28,531 nt of DNA from Patulibacter sp040675535 (GTDB lineage: Bacteria > Actinomycetota > Thermoleophilia > Solirubrobacterales > Solirubrobacteraceae). The stretch lies in the NCBI RefSeq assembly GCF_040675535.1, contig NZ_JBFAPC010000069.1, positions 1 through 28,531 on the forward strand, read 5' to 3'. Below the pieces are notes generated by a model. The model was not told the DNA's origin. It did no database searches and saw only the letters and a list, made by a program, of their open reading frames with translations. Shown here piece after piece: positions 19,613 through 28,212 of the stretch (its first letter is position 1; the number at the start of each line of letters is the position of its first letter). The position numbers and the translations under genes are program-made.

Positions 19613-21102
19613 ATCCCCGCAAGCTCGCCAGTGGGCTGCTGGCCATCGTGGTGGTGGTCGTCGTCTACCTGCTCCTCACCTCCGGCAGCGACGACGGTTA
19701 CGTCGTCAAGGCGGAGCTCCCGAACGCCGGCGGTGTCCGTCCGAACTCGTCGGTGAAGGTCGCCGGTGTCCCCGGCGGCACGGTCAAGAAGCTCGAGGTC
19801 ACAAAGCGCGACACCGTGATCGTGTCGATGCAGCTGAAGGACGGCGTGACGATCGGACGCAACGCGTCGGTCGAAGTGCGTCCCACCGACCTCCTGGGCG
19901 AGCGCTACGTCGCGCTCGACGTGGGCGACCTCAACCGCCCGGAGCCCTCCGGGACGATGATCCCGAAGACGCGATCGAAGCTTCCGGTCGAGCTCGACAA
20001 CGTGCTCAACACGTTCGACGGCGACACCCAGACGCGCATCAAGATCCTCGTCAACGAGTTCGGCGCGGCGCTCGGCGACCGCGGCAAGGACCTCGCCAAG
20101 CTGCTCGCCGCGATGCCGTCGTCGCTGGACGATGCGCGCCAGCTCGTGACCGAGATCGCGAACGAGGGAGACGCCCTGAAGCGGCTGCTCACGCGCGGCG
20201 ACCAGCTGACCGCCACGATCGATCCGAAGAAGGACCAGCTCGCGAGCCTCGTCGACCAGGCCGACACGACCCTGAAGGCCCTGGCGGACCGGCGCGACAA
20301 GATCGCCAGCACGCTGGATGCGGCGCCGGGTGGTCTGCAGGCGCTCAACCGCACGCTCGACCAGCTGCGCCAGGCATCGACGGACCTGCGTCCTGCCTCG
20401 GTCGACATCAAGAACGCCGCCCAGCCGCTCGAGCAGACCCTGGACGCCCTGCCCGGCTTCGAGTCGTCGGCGCGGGCGAGCCTGAAGGCGGCAAAGTCCG
20501 CCGCGCCGTCGCTGACGAAGCTCGGCAACAAGGCCACCGGTCCGCTGCAGGCGCTCACGCCGACGCTGGCCAACGTCCAGCAGTTCTCCGCCGATCTCAA
20601 GCCCTCGCTCGACGTCCTCGATGCTCGTGCCTTCGAGGATGCGATGTGGTTCGCGCAGAACCTCGGCGGTCGCGGGCTGGCGGGTCGGGACATGCTCGGC
20701 AACACGCTCGGCGCCCGCGCCTACGTGAACGTCGACACCGTGCGGGGCGTCCTCGACGGTCTGTTCGGCGGCGGCGCGCCCCTGGGTGGGGTGGGTGGAC
20801 CCGTCGATGACGATGGCAATCCGTTGCCGAAGGCGTCGTCGAAGGGCACGACCGCCAAGCAGCGGAAGCCGTCGGACCCCGGCGCCACCGTGCAGGCGCC
20901 CCCGTCGGCACCGGCGACGACGCAGAGCACGCCGGCCCAGCCGACGACACCGTCCAAGCAGCCGGAGCAGAAGGGCCTGCTGGGCGGCCTCACGGACGGC
21001 CTGAAGAACCTGCTCGGTGGCGGAACCGCCGGCACCAACGACAAGCCGAGTTCGTCGTCGGGCGGCGTCTCGGGTCTCCTCGACAGTCTGCTGAAGCCAT
21101 GA
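19609..21102 (+). CDS. mceB: Mce family protein B, with proline-rich C-terminal extension
   Basis: The 497-residue Mce subunit has a membrane anchor at 7-24 (ASGLLAIVVVVVVYLLL), an MCE domain at about 29-107 (VVKAELPNAGGVRPNSSVKVAGVPGGTVKKL...LLGERYVALDVG) and a long helical region to about 380. Unusually, about 110 residues follow: a Gly/Pro/Ser/Thr-rich linker (about 405-455) and two short amphipathic Leu/Gly segments, KGLLGGLTDGLKNLLGG and GVSGLLDSLLK. The start is GTG at 19609 in a GTGA overlap with mceA, with GGGAGG at proper spacing; earlier in-frame starts would lie inside mceA. The tail may dock to the cell wall or another protein. No cysteine or sorting signal is seen in it. Confidence 0.92.
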   Translation: MNPRKLASGLLAIVVVVVVYLLLTSGSDDGYVVKAELPNAGGVRPNSSVKVAGVPGGTVKKLEVTKRDTVIVSMQLKDGVTIGRNASVEVRPTDLLGERYVALDVGDLNRPEPSGTMIPKTRSKLPVELDNVLNTFDGDTQTRIKILVNEFGAALGDRGKDLAKLLAAMPSSLDDARQLVTEIANEGDALKRLLTRGDQLTATIDPKKDQLASLVDQADTTLKALADRRDKIASTLDAAPGGLQALNRTLDQLRQASTDLRPASVDIKNAAQPLEQTLDALPGFESSARASLKAAKSAAPSLTKLGNKATGPLQALTPTLANVQQFSADLKPSLDVLDARAFEDAMWFAQNLGGRGLAGRDMLGNTLGARAYVNVDTVRGVLDGLFGGGAPLGGVGGPVDDDGNPLPKASSKGTTAKQRKPSDPGATVQAPPSAPATTQSTPAQPTTPSKQPEQKGLLGGLTDGLKNLLGGGTAGTNDKPSSSSGGVSGLLDSLLKP

Positions 21103-22490
21103 GTCCTCGTACGGTGAGATCCCCGGGTCGTCGGGCGGCCGGCCGCCGCCGCGGGCGCGGGTACACATTGGTGATCGGCGGCATCGCGATCGTCGTGCTG
21201 GCCATCGCCACGATGATCGGCTACCGGGCCGCGGACACCGTCCCGGGCCGCCAGTACTACAACCTGAAGGCCGAGTTCACCCAGGCCGACAACCTGTCGA
21301 ACCACTACGAGGTCCGCATCGGCGGCCTGCGGGCGGGCCAGATCCTCAACCCGCGGGTCCACGACGGCAAGGCGCTCGTCGACATCCGCCTGGACAAGAA
21401 GTTCGCCCCGCTGCGCGCGGACTCGAAGCTCCAGGTGCGCCTGCGGTCGGCGGTCGGCGTGCGCTACCTCCAGATCGTCCCCGGCAAGCGCGGGGCTCCG
21501 TTGAAGGAGGGCGACCTGCTGCCCACCGAGAACCAGACGCAGAACGTCGCGCTGGACCAGGTCCTCGGCACCCTCGACAGCGACACGCGGCAGAAGGCGC
21601 AGACGCTCCTCGACGCGCTCGGCGAGGGCGCCGACGGCAACGGCCTGGAGCTCAACACGGCCCTGCGGAAGCTCACGCCGTTCCTGCGGCAGGTGCAGAC
21701 GCTGGCCCGGCCGCTCAACGCGCAGCCCGGCAGCACGGCGCGCGCCATCCGCGAGACCGACGCAGCTGTCGGGGCCTTCGACGGGGTTCGCGACACGCTC
21801 GCGTCGGCGTTCGATCCGCTCCGGCGCGGTCTGAAGCCGTTCGCGGACGACGCCGACCGGATCGGCGAGACGCTGGACGAGGCCACGCCGACGCTCCATC
21901 AGGTGCAGGCGCAGCTGCCGCAGGTCGACCGGCTCGTGCGGGCCGTCGACGGTCTCGCCGTCGACGGTCGCCCGGCGCTGCAGCAGGCGCCGTCCGCGCT
22001 GAAGGAGACGACGCGGCTCCTGAAGGGCGCGCGTCCGGCGGTGCGGCAGGCCAAGGCGACGCTGGACCTGGCGAAGGGGGCAGTCGACCCCACGATCAAC
22101 GTCCTGCAGACCCTGCAGCCGCAGCTCGTGCGGATCGACAGCCCGATCAACTCGGCGCGTCCGCTGCTGAAGCACCTGGCCCCGCACGCCTGCGCGATCC
22201 CGAGCGTGTTCAGCACCTGGGCGAACTGGCTCAAGTGGGGCAGCGACAAGAGCTCCGGCATCCGGTTCTACATCCAGGAGAACCTCGGCGACACGCTGTC
22301 CGGCGGCTCCGCGACGAACCCGGTGCGGCAGGTCCTCAACCAGTTCGTGCACTCGAACCCCTACCCCGAGCCGTGCGACAACGGCAACAACACGGCGACC
22401 GGGTCCAGCGAGTCCGGCCCGAACCTTCCGGACGCGATCGAGTCCAGCAAGGGCCTCACCTACTCCAAGTCCTTCCCGGTGATCCGATGA
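21099..22490 (+). CDS. mceC: Mce family protein C
   Basis: The 463-residue Mce subunit has a strongly basic N-terminus (RRAAGRRRGRG), a membrane anchor at about 22-42 and an MCE domain at about 53-128 (LKAEFTQADNLSNHYEVRIGGLRAGQIL...VGVRYLQIVPG). A helical needle region runs to about 360. The C-terminal domain has WANWLKWGSDKSSGIRFYIQENLGD and cysteines at HACAIPS and EPCDNGN, which may pair. It starts in an ATGA overlap with mceB. The second position in the MCE set matches the C paralog of other operons. Confidence 0.92.
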   Translation: MSPRTVRSPGRRAAGRRRGRGYTLVIGGIAIVVLAIATMIGYRAADTVPGRQYYNLKAEFTQADNLSNHYEVRIGGLRAGQILNPRVHDGKALVDIRLDKKFAPLRADSKLQVRLRSAVGVRYLQIVPGKRGAPLKEGDLLPTENQTQNVALDQVLGTLDSDTRQKAQTLLDALGEGADGNGLELNTALRKLTPFLRQVQTLARPLNAQPGSTARAIRETDAAVGAFDGVRDTLASAFDPLRRGLKPFADDADRIGETLDEATPTLHQVQAQLPQVDRLVRAVDGLAVDGRPALQQAPSALKETTRLLKGARPAVRQAKATLDLAKGAVDPTINVLQTLQPQLVRIDSPINSARPLLKHLAPHACAIPSVFSTWANWLKWGSDKSSGIRFYIQENLGDTLSGGSATNPVRQVLNQFVHSNPYPEPCDNGNNTATGSSESGPNLPDAIESSKGLTYSKSFPVIR

Positions 22491-23983
22491 GCAAGCGCAC
22501 GCAGCGCCGCGGGGGTCGCGGCATGTTCGAGATCCGGCCGGGGCAGCACCGGCCGAAGAACATCCGCAACGGCACGATCTTCATCGTCCTGATTGCGCTG
22601 TTGCTCTTCGTGATCTACGCGAAGCCCACCGTGCCCGGGTTCGGGACGGAGGGCCAGAAGGTGGTCGTCAACGTCGCCAACGGCATCAACATCCGACCCG
22701 GCAGCACGCCGGTGCGGGTCAACGGCGTCGAGGTGGGCGCGGTCACCAAGGTCGACCGGGCCCCGTCCGGCCGGGGCGTGCGGGTCGAGCTGCTCGTCGA
22801 GAAGGGGAAGGGCGTCAAGGTCCACAAGGACGCCTCGGTGGCGTTCCGGTGGCGGACGCTCCTCGGCCGCAACCTCTACGCGGACCTCAAGCCCGGGTCC
22901 GCCAGCGCGCCGGTCCTCGCGTCGTCGGACGTGATCCCCGAGTCGCACACCGAGGTGCAGACGGAGCTGGACCAGGCCGTCGAGCCGCTGGACACGACCG
23001 GCCGGAAGGCCCTGCAGACGATCGTGAAGGAGTTCGACAAGGGCTTCGGCTCCGCGTCGGCCTACAAGCGCACGGTGAAGGCCCTCGGGCCGGCGCTGTC
23101 GTCCCTGGGCCCGGGCCTCGAGTCCGTGCGAGGCACGGAGCCGGGCGACCTGCAGAAGATGATCCAGAAGAGCAGCCGCGTGCTCGGCGCGGTGGCCTCG
23201 GATGAGGCCAAGCTCGGCGAGTTCATCAACAGCGGCAGCGTCGCCCTCGGCGTCACCGCGGCGCGCTCGGCCGATGTCCGCTCGCTGCTCGCATCCGCCC
23301 CCGGCGCGCTGCAGGAGACGAGGACGACGATGGCGCGCCTGCGCAAGACGCTGGACGTCCTCGACCCTGTCGCCCAGGAGCTGCGTCCCGGCGCCCGCAA
23401 GCTCGCCGGCTCGGCGGACGACGCCAACGAGCTGCTGACCGCCGCCGCGCCGCTGCTCAAGGACGCCAAGCCGACGGTGCGCGCCCTGAAGCCCGCGGTG
23501 CAGGACCTGACGAAGCTCACCACGTCCGGCAACGATCTGATGGCGGCCGCCAATCCCGTGCTCGACGACGCGATCTACCCGATCCTCCCGTACCTCCGGA
23601 CGCCGGGCGTCGTCTCCAAGCGCAAGCTCTACACGATGATCGGTCCGGCGATCTCGGTCGGCGACGCCGGGACCGCCTGGGGCGACAGCCGCGGCACGTT
23701 CGGCAACTTCGAGGCGGGCGCCGGCGAGGGCACGATCCCGGCGTTCTCGCCGTGCCAGACGTGGATCACGGACGGCACCGTCCCGCCGGACCAGAAGATC
23801 AACTGCGACGCGGCGGTGCGGATCATCGCTGCGCTCGTGACGGGGACGTCCCCGGATCAGATCGACGTCAAGGGCGCCGCGGCACCGGCCGCGAAGTCCA
23901 AGTCGTTGCTCGACAGCAAGCAGGGAATCCAGCTGATGACCAAGAGCCTCGCCGCCGACAAGAAGAAGGAGGCGGGACGATGA
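22487..23983 (+). CDS. mceD: Mce family protein D
   Basis: The 498-residue Mce subunit has a basic tail, an anchor at 27-45 (IRNGTIFIVLIALLLFVIYA) and an MCE domain at about 57-137 (KVVVNVANGINIRPGSTPVRVNGVEVGAVTKV...LLGRNLYADLKPG). A long helical region follows, then a C-terminal domain with two cysteines (FSPCQTWITDG and KINCDAAVRI) that may form a disulfide. The C-terminus is Lys-rich. It overlaps mceC by four bases (ATGA). Near its end AAGGAGG serves as the ribosome-binding site of mceE. Confidence 0.92.
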   Translation: MSKRTQRRGGRGMFEIRPGQHRPKNIRNGTIFIVLIALLLFVIYAKPTVPGFGTEGQKVVVNVANGINIRPGSTPVRVNGVEVGAVTKVDRAPSGRGVRVELLVEKGKGVKVHKDASVAFRWRTLLGRNLYADLKPGSASAPVLASSDVIPESHTEVQTELDQAVEPLDTTGRKALQTIVKEFDKGFGSASAYKRTVKALGPALSSLGPGLESVRGTEPGDLQKMIQKSSRVLGAVASDEAKLGEFINSGSVALGVTAARSADVRSLLASAPGALQETRTTMARLRKTLDVLDPVAQELRPGARKLAGSADDANELLTAAAPLLKDAKPTVRALKPAVQDLTKLTTSGNDLMAAANPVLDDAIYPILPYLRTPGVVSKRKLYTMIGPAISVGDAGTAWGDSRGTFGNFEAGAGEGTIPAFSPCQTWITDGTVPPDQKINCDAAVRIIAALVTGTSPDQIDVKGAAAPAAKSKSLLDSKQGIQLMTKSLAADKKKEAGR

Positions 23984-25341
23984 GCCGCAGCGCAGGCCGC
24001 GACCGCTTGATGCTGGAGCTCAAGCGCGCGTCGTTCCCGTTCTTCCTCTACCTGCTCCTGATCGCGGCGGGCATCTTCGCGTCCGTCACGATCGTCCGCA
24101 ACCTGGCCGGCAACAAGCCGTGGGTGAGCTACTCCACCTACAAGGTCGCCTTCGACAACGTCAAGGGCATCACGCCGGGACGCGTCGAGCTTCGGCTGGC
24201 CGGCGTCAAGGCCGGGACGGTGAAGTCCACCGAGCTGGTGAACGGCCAGGCCGTCATGACGGTCAAGCTCGAGAAGAAGTACGCGCCCCTTCACCAGGAC
24301 GCCAAGGTGTCGATCCGTCCCGTCACCGCGCTGGAGGACGAGTACGTCGACATCACCAGCCGCGGCACCGCCGGCGCGCCGGAGCTGAAGGCGAACGAGA
24401 TCCTGCCCGCGAAGCAGACGACCTCGCAGGAAGAGGTCGGCAAGGTCCTCAACGTCCTGGACACCGACACGCGCGCCCGGTTCACGCAGCTCCTCAACGG
24501 GCTCTCTCGGGGCACGAAGGACCACGGACTGGCGTTGAAGGACGGCTTCGCGCAGCTCGGGCCCTTCCTGGAGGCGGCGACGAGGCTCGGCGACGTGCTC
24601 CGGGACCGCAAGGAGAACACCGCCCGCCTGGTGCACAACTTCGCGAACCTCACGGAGGTCCTGGCCACGCGCGACGCGCAGCTGAAGGGCTTCGTGGACC
24701 AGGGCGGAAAGCTGCTGGGGACGCTGGCGCAGCACGACGGCTCGCTGTCCCAGACGCTCGCGTCGCTGCCCGGGACGCTGCAGAACCTGCAGGCGACGTT
24801 CGCCAACGTGCGCGGGACCACGGGCCCGCTGGAGGGCGCGCTGAGCTCGCTGCGGCCGGTGGCGAAGAAGCTCCCGTCGGGCCTGGACAGCCTGAGCGAC
24901 CTGTCGAAGGTCGGCACGCCCGCGGTCAAGTCGCTGCGCCCGTCCGTCAAGGCGCTGATGCCGCTGGCCAAGGAGCTGCCGCACACCTCCGCCAACGCGT
25001 CGGCGGCGCTCACGCCGCTGGTCCCGCAGATGACGCAGCTGCATCACGGTACTCAGGTCGTCAACCCCTGTCTGCCGCTCGTCGGGGCGCTCGTCGACCG
25101 CATCGCGTCGCTCGGCAAGTACAGCGGGACGCAGGGCTCGGAGGGCACGGTCCCGGACATGCGTGCCCAGGCGACGGTCGACCTGACGAGCGCCACGCTC
25201 AGCGTCGGCAAGGACCCGGGGTGGATGCCGGTCGTCAAGCCGTGCTTCGCGAATCCGTCGGTGGTCCGCAACAACAACGGGATGGGCCAGCTCACACCGG
25301 TTCCCTCCCGCGACGCCGCGGTCAGCAAGGAGCAGAAGTAA
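23980..25341 (+). CDS. mceE: Mce family protein E
   Basis: The 453-residue Mce subunit has an anchor at about 19-39 (FPFFLYLLLIAAGIFASVTIV), an MCE domain at about 52-130 (YKVAFDNVKGITPGRVELRLAGVKAGTV...EDEYVDITSRGT), a helical needle, and a C-terminal domain with cysteines at VNPCLPLVGA and VKPCFANPS. In mycobacterial operons the E subunit is usually a lipoprotein. Here there is no lipobox cysteine after the hydrophobic segment, so the protein should stay anchored by an uncleaved helix. It starts in an ATGA overlap with mceD, preceded by AGGAGG. Confidence 0.92.
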   Translation: MSRSAGRDRLMLELKRASFPFFLYLLLIAAGIFASVTIVRNLAGNKPWVSYSTYKVAFDNVKGITPGRVELRLAGVKAGTVKSTELVNGQAVMTVKLEKKYAPLHQDAKVSIRPVTALEDEYVDITSRGTAGAPELKANEILPAKQTTSQEEVGKVLNVLDTDTRARFTQLLNGLSRGTKDHGLALKDGFAQLGPFLEAATRLGDVLRDRKENTARLVHNFANLTEVLATRDAQLKGFVDQGGKLLGTLAQHDGSLSQTLASLPGTLQNLQATFANVRGTTGPLEGALSSLRPVAKKLPSGLDSLSDLSKVGTPAVKSLRPSVKALMPLAKELPHTSANASAALTPLVPQMTQLHHGTQVVNPCLPLVGALVDRIASLGKYSGTQGSEGTVPDMRAQATVDLTSATLSVGKDPGWMPVVKPCFANPSVVRNNNGMGQLTPVPSRDAAVSKEQK

Positions 25342-26702
25342 TGAAGAACCAGCACATCGCGGGCAAGTCGTTCGTCCTGTTCCTGATCCTCATCGGCGGG
25401 CTGGCGATCCTCGCCTACTTCTACTCCACGGCCGGCGGACGACTGCCGCTGTCGGAGAAGCCGTACAAGGTCACGGCGATCCTCACGGACTCGCAGCAGG
25501 TCCTGAAGCACGCCGACGTTCGGTCGGCGGGCGTCAAGATCGGCGAGGTCGGGGACATCGAGAACTCCGGTGACGGGCGTCGGGTGCGGCTCACGCTGGA
25601 GCTCAAGAAGAAGTACGCCCCGGTCTACCGCGATGCCAAGGTGCTCGTGCGTCAGAAGACGCTCGTCGGCGAGAACTACGTCGACCTCACCGTCGGCGAC
25701 CGGTCGGCCGGCCAGGTCGCGAACGGCGGGACGCTCACGGTGGCGGCGCAGAAGGAGGCCGTGCCGATCGACCAGGTGCTGAACACCCTGGATCCGAAGA
25801 CCCGCAAGAGCGTCTCGGAGGACCTCCGCGCCGGGGGCGACACCCTCAAGGGCCGGGGCAGCGACCTCAACGAGCTGTTCGGGCGCGTCCGGCCGGTGGC
25901 CGAGGACGGCAGCGCGCTGCTGTCGGTGCTCAACCGGCAACGGGGCCAGATCACGCGGCTCGTCCGCAACACCGGCACGGTGATGGCCGCCATCGGCAGC
26001 CGCTCCGGCGATCTCCAGAACCTGGTCCGTACGGCGAAGACCACCGCGCAGGCGATCGCGGATCGCGACGCCTCGGTGGAGCGCACGTTCGCGTCGCTGC
26101 CGCCGACGCTGCGGCAGGCGCGGACGTCCGTCGCGAAGCTGGAGTCGTTCGCCGGCACCTCGACCCCGACGGTGAACGACCTGCGGACGTCGCTGCAGAG
26201 CCTCAAGCCGGTGCTCACCGAGCTGCGGCCCACGGCGGCACGGGCGCGGCGTCTGACGGATGCGCTCCCGGCGCTCTTCAAGGCCACGAACCCGGCCCTG
26301 GCGACGCTGCCGACGTTCGCCGACGCCGGCTCCGACGCCATCCCGAAGCTCGAGGGGACGCTCCGTCAGATCAACCCCGCACTGGCGCACATCTCGCCGT
26401 ACGGCAACGATCTGGTGGGCTTCGTCGAGAACTTCGGCTCCAGTCGCACGTATGACCAGAACGGCGTGATGGGCATCTGCCGGTGCCCCGTGGGCGTGAA
26501 CTCGATCGCGAACTTCCCCGGCACGCTGCGGTCGATCCTCGCGCCGCTGCTCGACGAGGGACCGGTCGGCGACCTGCTCGCGGAGTCCGACAACCAGTAC
26601 CGCCTGCCGAACAAGCTGCCGGACGCGAGCGTGCCGTTCTCGAAGGGGAACAACTGGAAGGTCATCAAGCCGGACACCACCCCCAACGAGGTCGTCAAGT
26701 AG
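25341..26702 (+). CDS. mceF: Mce family protein F
   Basis: The 453-residue last Mce subunit has a short N-terminus, an anchor at about 9-28 (KSFVLFLILIGGLAILAYFY), an MCE domain at about 41-119 (YKVTAILTDSQQVLKHADVRSAGVKIGEVGDIENS...LVGENYVDLTVG), a helical needle region, and a C-terminal domain with a CRC motif (GICRCPVG). The ending is polar (WKVIKPDTTPNEVVK). It starts one base into the mceE stop (TAATG). The operon ends here: a large palindrome lies 38 bases downstream. Confidence 0.92.
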   Translation: MKNQHIAGKSFVLFLILIGGLAILAYFYSTAGGRLPLSEKPYKVTAILTDSQQVLKHADVRSAGVKIGEVGDIENSGDGRRVRLTLELKKKYAPVYRDAKVLVRQKTLVGENYVDLTVGDRSAGQVANGGTLTVAAQKEAVPIDQVLNTLDPKTRKSVSEDLRAGGDTLKGRGSDLNELFGRVRPVAEDGSALLSVLNRQRGQITRLVRNTGTVMAAIGSRSGDLQNLVRTAKTTAQAIADRDASVERTFASLPPTLRQARTSVAKLESFAGTSTPTVNDLRTSLQSLKPVLTELRPTAARARRLTDALPALFKATNPALATLPTFADAGSDAIPKLEGTLRQINPALAHISPYGNDLVGFVENFGSSRTYDQNGVMGICRCPVGVNSIANFPGTLRSILAPLLDEGPVGDLLAESDNQYRLPNKLPDASVPFSKGNNWKVIKPDTTPNEVVK

Positions 26703-26723
26703 CGCTCCGGCGTTCCGCCGACA

Positions 26724-26735
26724 CCTACCGGTAGG
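26724..26735. promoter_or_regulatory. 12-bp palindrome between mceF and the terminator
   Basis: CCTACCGGTAGG is a perfect palindrome, 21 bases after the mceF stop. It may be part of the termination region or a binding site for control of the downstream membrane gene. Confidence 0.3.
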
Positions 26736-26740
26736 GCGCC

Positions 26741-26768
26741 GCGCCCGGGACGGATCCGTCCCGGGCGC
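26741..26768 (+). terminator. Terminator of the yrbE-mce operon
   Basis: A perfect 28-base palindrome, giving a stem of up to 14 bp (12 bp with a GATC loop), starts 38 bases after the mceF stop. The bases after it read CGTTGCGTTG, with only a modest U content. Confidence 0.75.
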
Positions 26769-26817
26769 CGTTGCGTTGAAGAGGACAAGGCCCCCCGGAA
26801 GCAGGGAGACTGCGTAC

Positions 26818-27576
26818 ATGAGCACCACAGATGACGAAGCGGTCCTGGAGGCCGAGCGGCGTTGGGGGAGGGTCGCCGGGGTGGCCGCGCTCCTCAGCAT
26901 CGCCGCGACGATCGCGACGGTGGCGGTCGCGAGCTCGGCGTCGGGGAACTCGGCGTTGCCGCAGGGCCCCCCCGGGCTGTCGGAGGAGGTGATCGACCGC
27001 GCGAAGCTGCTGGTCGATTTCCGCAACAACGAGACGGAGCTGGCGATCTCGTCGGGCCTGCGGTGCGTCGGGCTGCTCTTGATGATCGTGATCGGCGTGT
27101 ACCTGTACCGCCTGACCCGCACGCGGGACGAGGAAGCCGTCAAGCCGGTGGTGCTCTACCTGACGTTCGTGGCGCCGATCCTGATCGTGATTTCGACGGT
27201 GATCGGGTTCGTGGCGTTCGGGAACGTCGCCGACGAGCTGGTGGCGTCGGGGCCGCGGACGATCGACCGGGCGAAGCAACTGATCGACGACTCCGGCGGC
27301 CTGTCGGTCGCACGGGTCGGCGACAAGGTGACCCGGGTGGTCGCGGCCATCTGGCTCGCGCTCCTGGCGACGTCGGCGATGCGGGTGGGGCTCCTGACGC
27401 GCTTCCTCGGCTACTGGGGCGTGGCCGGCGCGGCGTGCTTGGTCCTGCTGCCGATCGGGGACGCGATGCTCGCCGGATGGATCGGCTCGATGGGGATCCT
27501 GGCGCTCGGCTTCTGGCCCGGCGGCCGTCCTCTGGCCTGGGACAGCACCGAGCCGCAGGAGATCGAAGCGATCTGA
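26818..27576 (+). CDS. Membrane protein of unknown function downstream of the mce operon
   Basis: The 252-residue protein has an acidic N-terminus (MSTTDDEAVLEAERRW) and five to six membrane helices: about 18-40, 76-100, 112-140, 175-195 and two near 205-240. A loop between helices 1 and 2 contains SEEVIDRAKLLVDFRNNETE, and a second between helices 3 and 4 contains GPRTIDRAKQLIDDSGG. This internal repeat (IDRAK.L.D) suggests the protein arose by duplication of a helical unit. I do not recognise a named family. The ATG at 26818 is preceded by GGGAG about ten bases upstream; a TTG at 26776 is possible but would put the start next to the terminator. Closeness to the mce operon suggests, but does not show, an accessory role. 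Confidence 0.7.
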   Translation: MSTTDDEAVLEAERRWGRVAGVAALLSIAATIATVAVASSASGNSALPQGPPGLSEEVIDRAKLLVDFRNNETELAISSGLRCVGLLLMIVIGVYLYRLTRTRDEEAVKPVVLYLTFVAPILIVISTVIGFVAFGNVADELVASGPRTIDRAKQLIDDSGGLSVARVGDKVTRVVAAIWLALLATSAMRVGLLTRFLGYWGVAGAACLVLLPIGDAMLAGWIGSMGILALGFWPGGRPLAWDSTEPQEIEAI

Positions 27577-27717
27577 GGACCGCGGGGCCCCGAGGAGCGT
27601 CCGGCGCGGGTGACCGCACCCGCGCGCGCACCGGGCCCGTGGCTGCCGTCGGTGGCGCGCAGCGGGCCGCGGGCTGCGAGGGGCACGTGGAGGAGCCGGC
27701 GGCGGCCCGGAGGGGGT

Positions 27718-27745
27718 GTCCCGCGCAGCCCCGCCTCCGCGGGAC
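27718..27745. terminator. Hairpin between convergent genes
   Basis: Perfect 8-bp stem (27718-27725 with 27738-27745), 12-base loop, between the stop codons at 27576 and 27766. It could serve both strands. Confidence 0.5.
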
Positions 27746-27765
27746 CCGGGGTCGGGGCGGGGCGG

Positions 27766-28212
27766 TCAGCCGCCGAGGGCCGCGTCCATCCCGGGGTTGT
27801 TGATGTCGGTCTTCGTCTTCTCGCCGAGCTTGCCGCGCCACATGGCGTAGTCGAAGCCGCGGAGGATCGGGGCGACGCGCAGGAACTTGCGGACCGGGCC
27901 CGAGTACTCGACGTCGCCGTGGTGGACGGCCATCGGCAGCGGGATGCGGTCCGCCAGCATGTCGATCCACAGCGGCGTGGGGGCGTACATGTGGATCTCG
28001 GCGTTCGGGTCGATGCCCGCCGTCGCGCTGATCGGCATCTTCGTGAGGTGCAGGGTCACGCCCGTGCCCTCCGGGGCGTCCGTCAGGTGGATCGCCACGG
28101 TGGTCCGTGCGAACGCCATCCGGCTCGCGAGCTGCTGTTCTTGCGCGGCCATCTCGAAGAACTCCTCGAGCAGCCGTACGAATTCATCCGGCGCAACTGT
28201 GGCTCCGTGCAC
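27766..28212 (-). CDS. SCP2-like sterol/lipid-binding domain protein
   Basis: The 148-residue protein resembles the sterol carrier protein 2 fold: a helical N-terminus (VAPDEFVRLLEEFFEMAAQEQQLASRMAFARTTV), then strands (TVAIHLTDAPEGTGVTLHLTKMP, AEIHMYAPTPLWIDMLADRIPLPMAVHHGDVEYSG) and the typical closing segment PVRKFLRVAPILRGFDYAMW. The order of a short helix after the APTPLW strand, a GDVEYSG strand and a final amphipathic helix fits SCP2/PaaI-like lipid carriers. It would bind a lipid or acyl-CoA in the cytoplasm, which fits the neighbouring importer. The start is chosen as GTG at 28212, which has GGAGGG seven bases upstream. An ATG at 28266 gives 18 more residues without a good ribosome-binding site. 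It is convergent with the membrane protein gene. Confidence 0.72.
   Translation of the reverse strand: MHGATVAPDEFVRLLEEFFEMAAQEQQLASRMAFARTTVAIHLTDAPEGTGVTLHLTKMPISATAGIDPNAEIHMYAPTPLWIDMLADRIPLPMAVHHGDVEYSGPVRKFLRVAPILRGFDYAMWRGKLGEKTKTDINNPGMDAALGG

Noticed and set aside
26776..26817. TTG at 26776 as start of the post-mce membrane gene
   Set aside because: It lies directly after the terminator palindrome and gives a poorly conserved-looking basic stretch.
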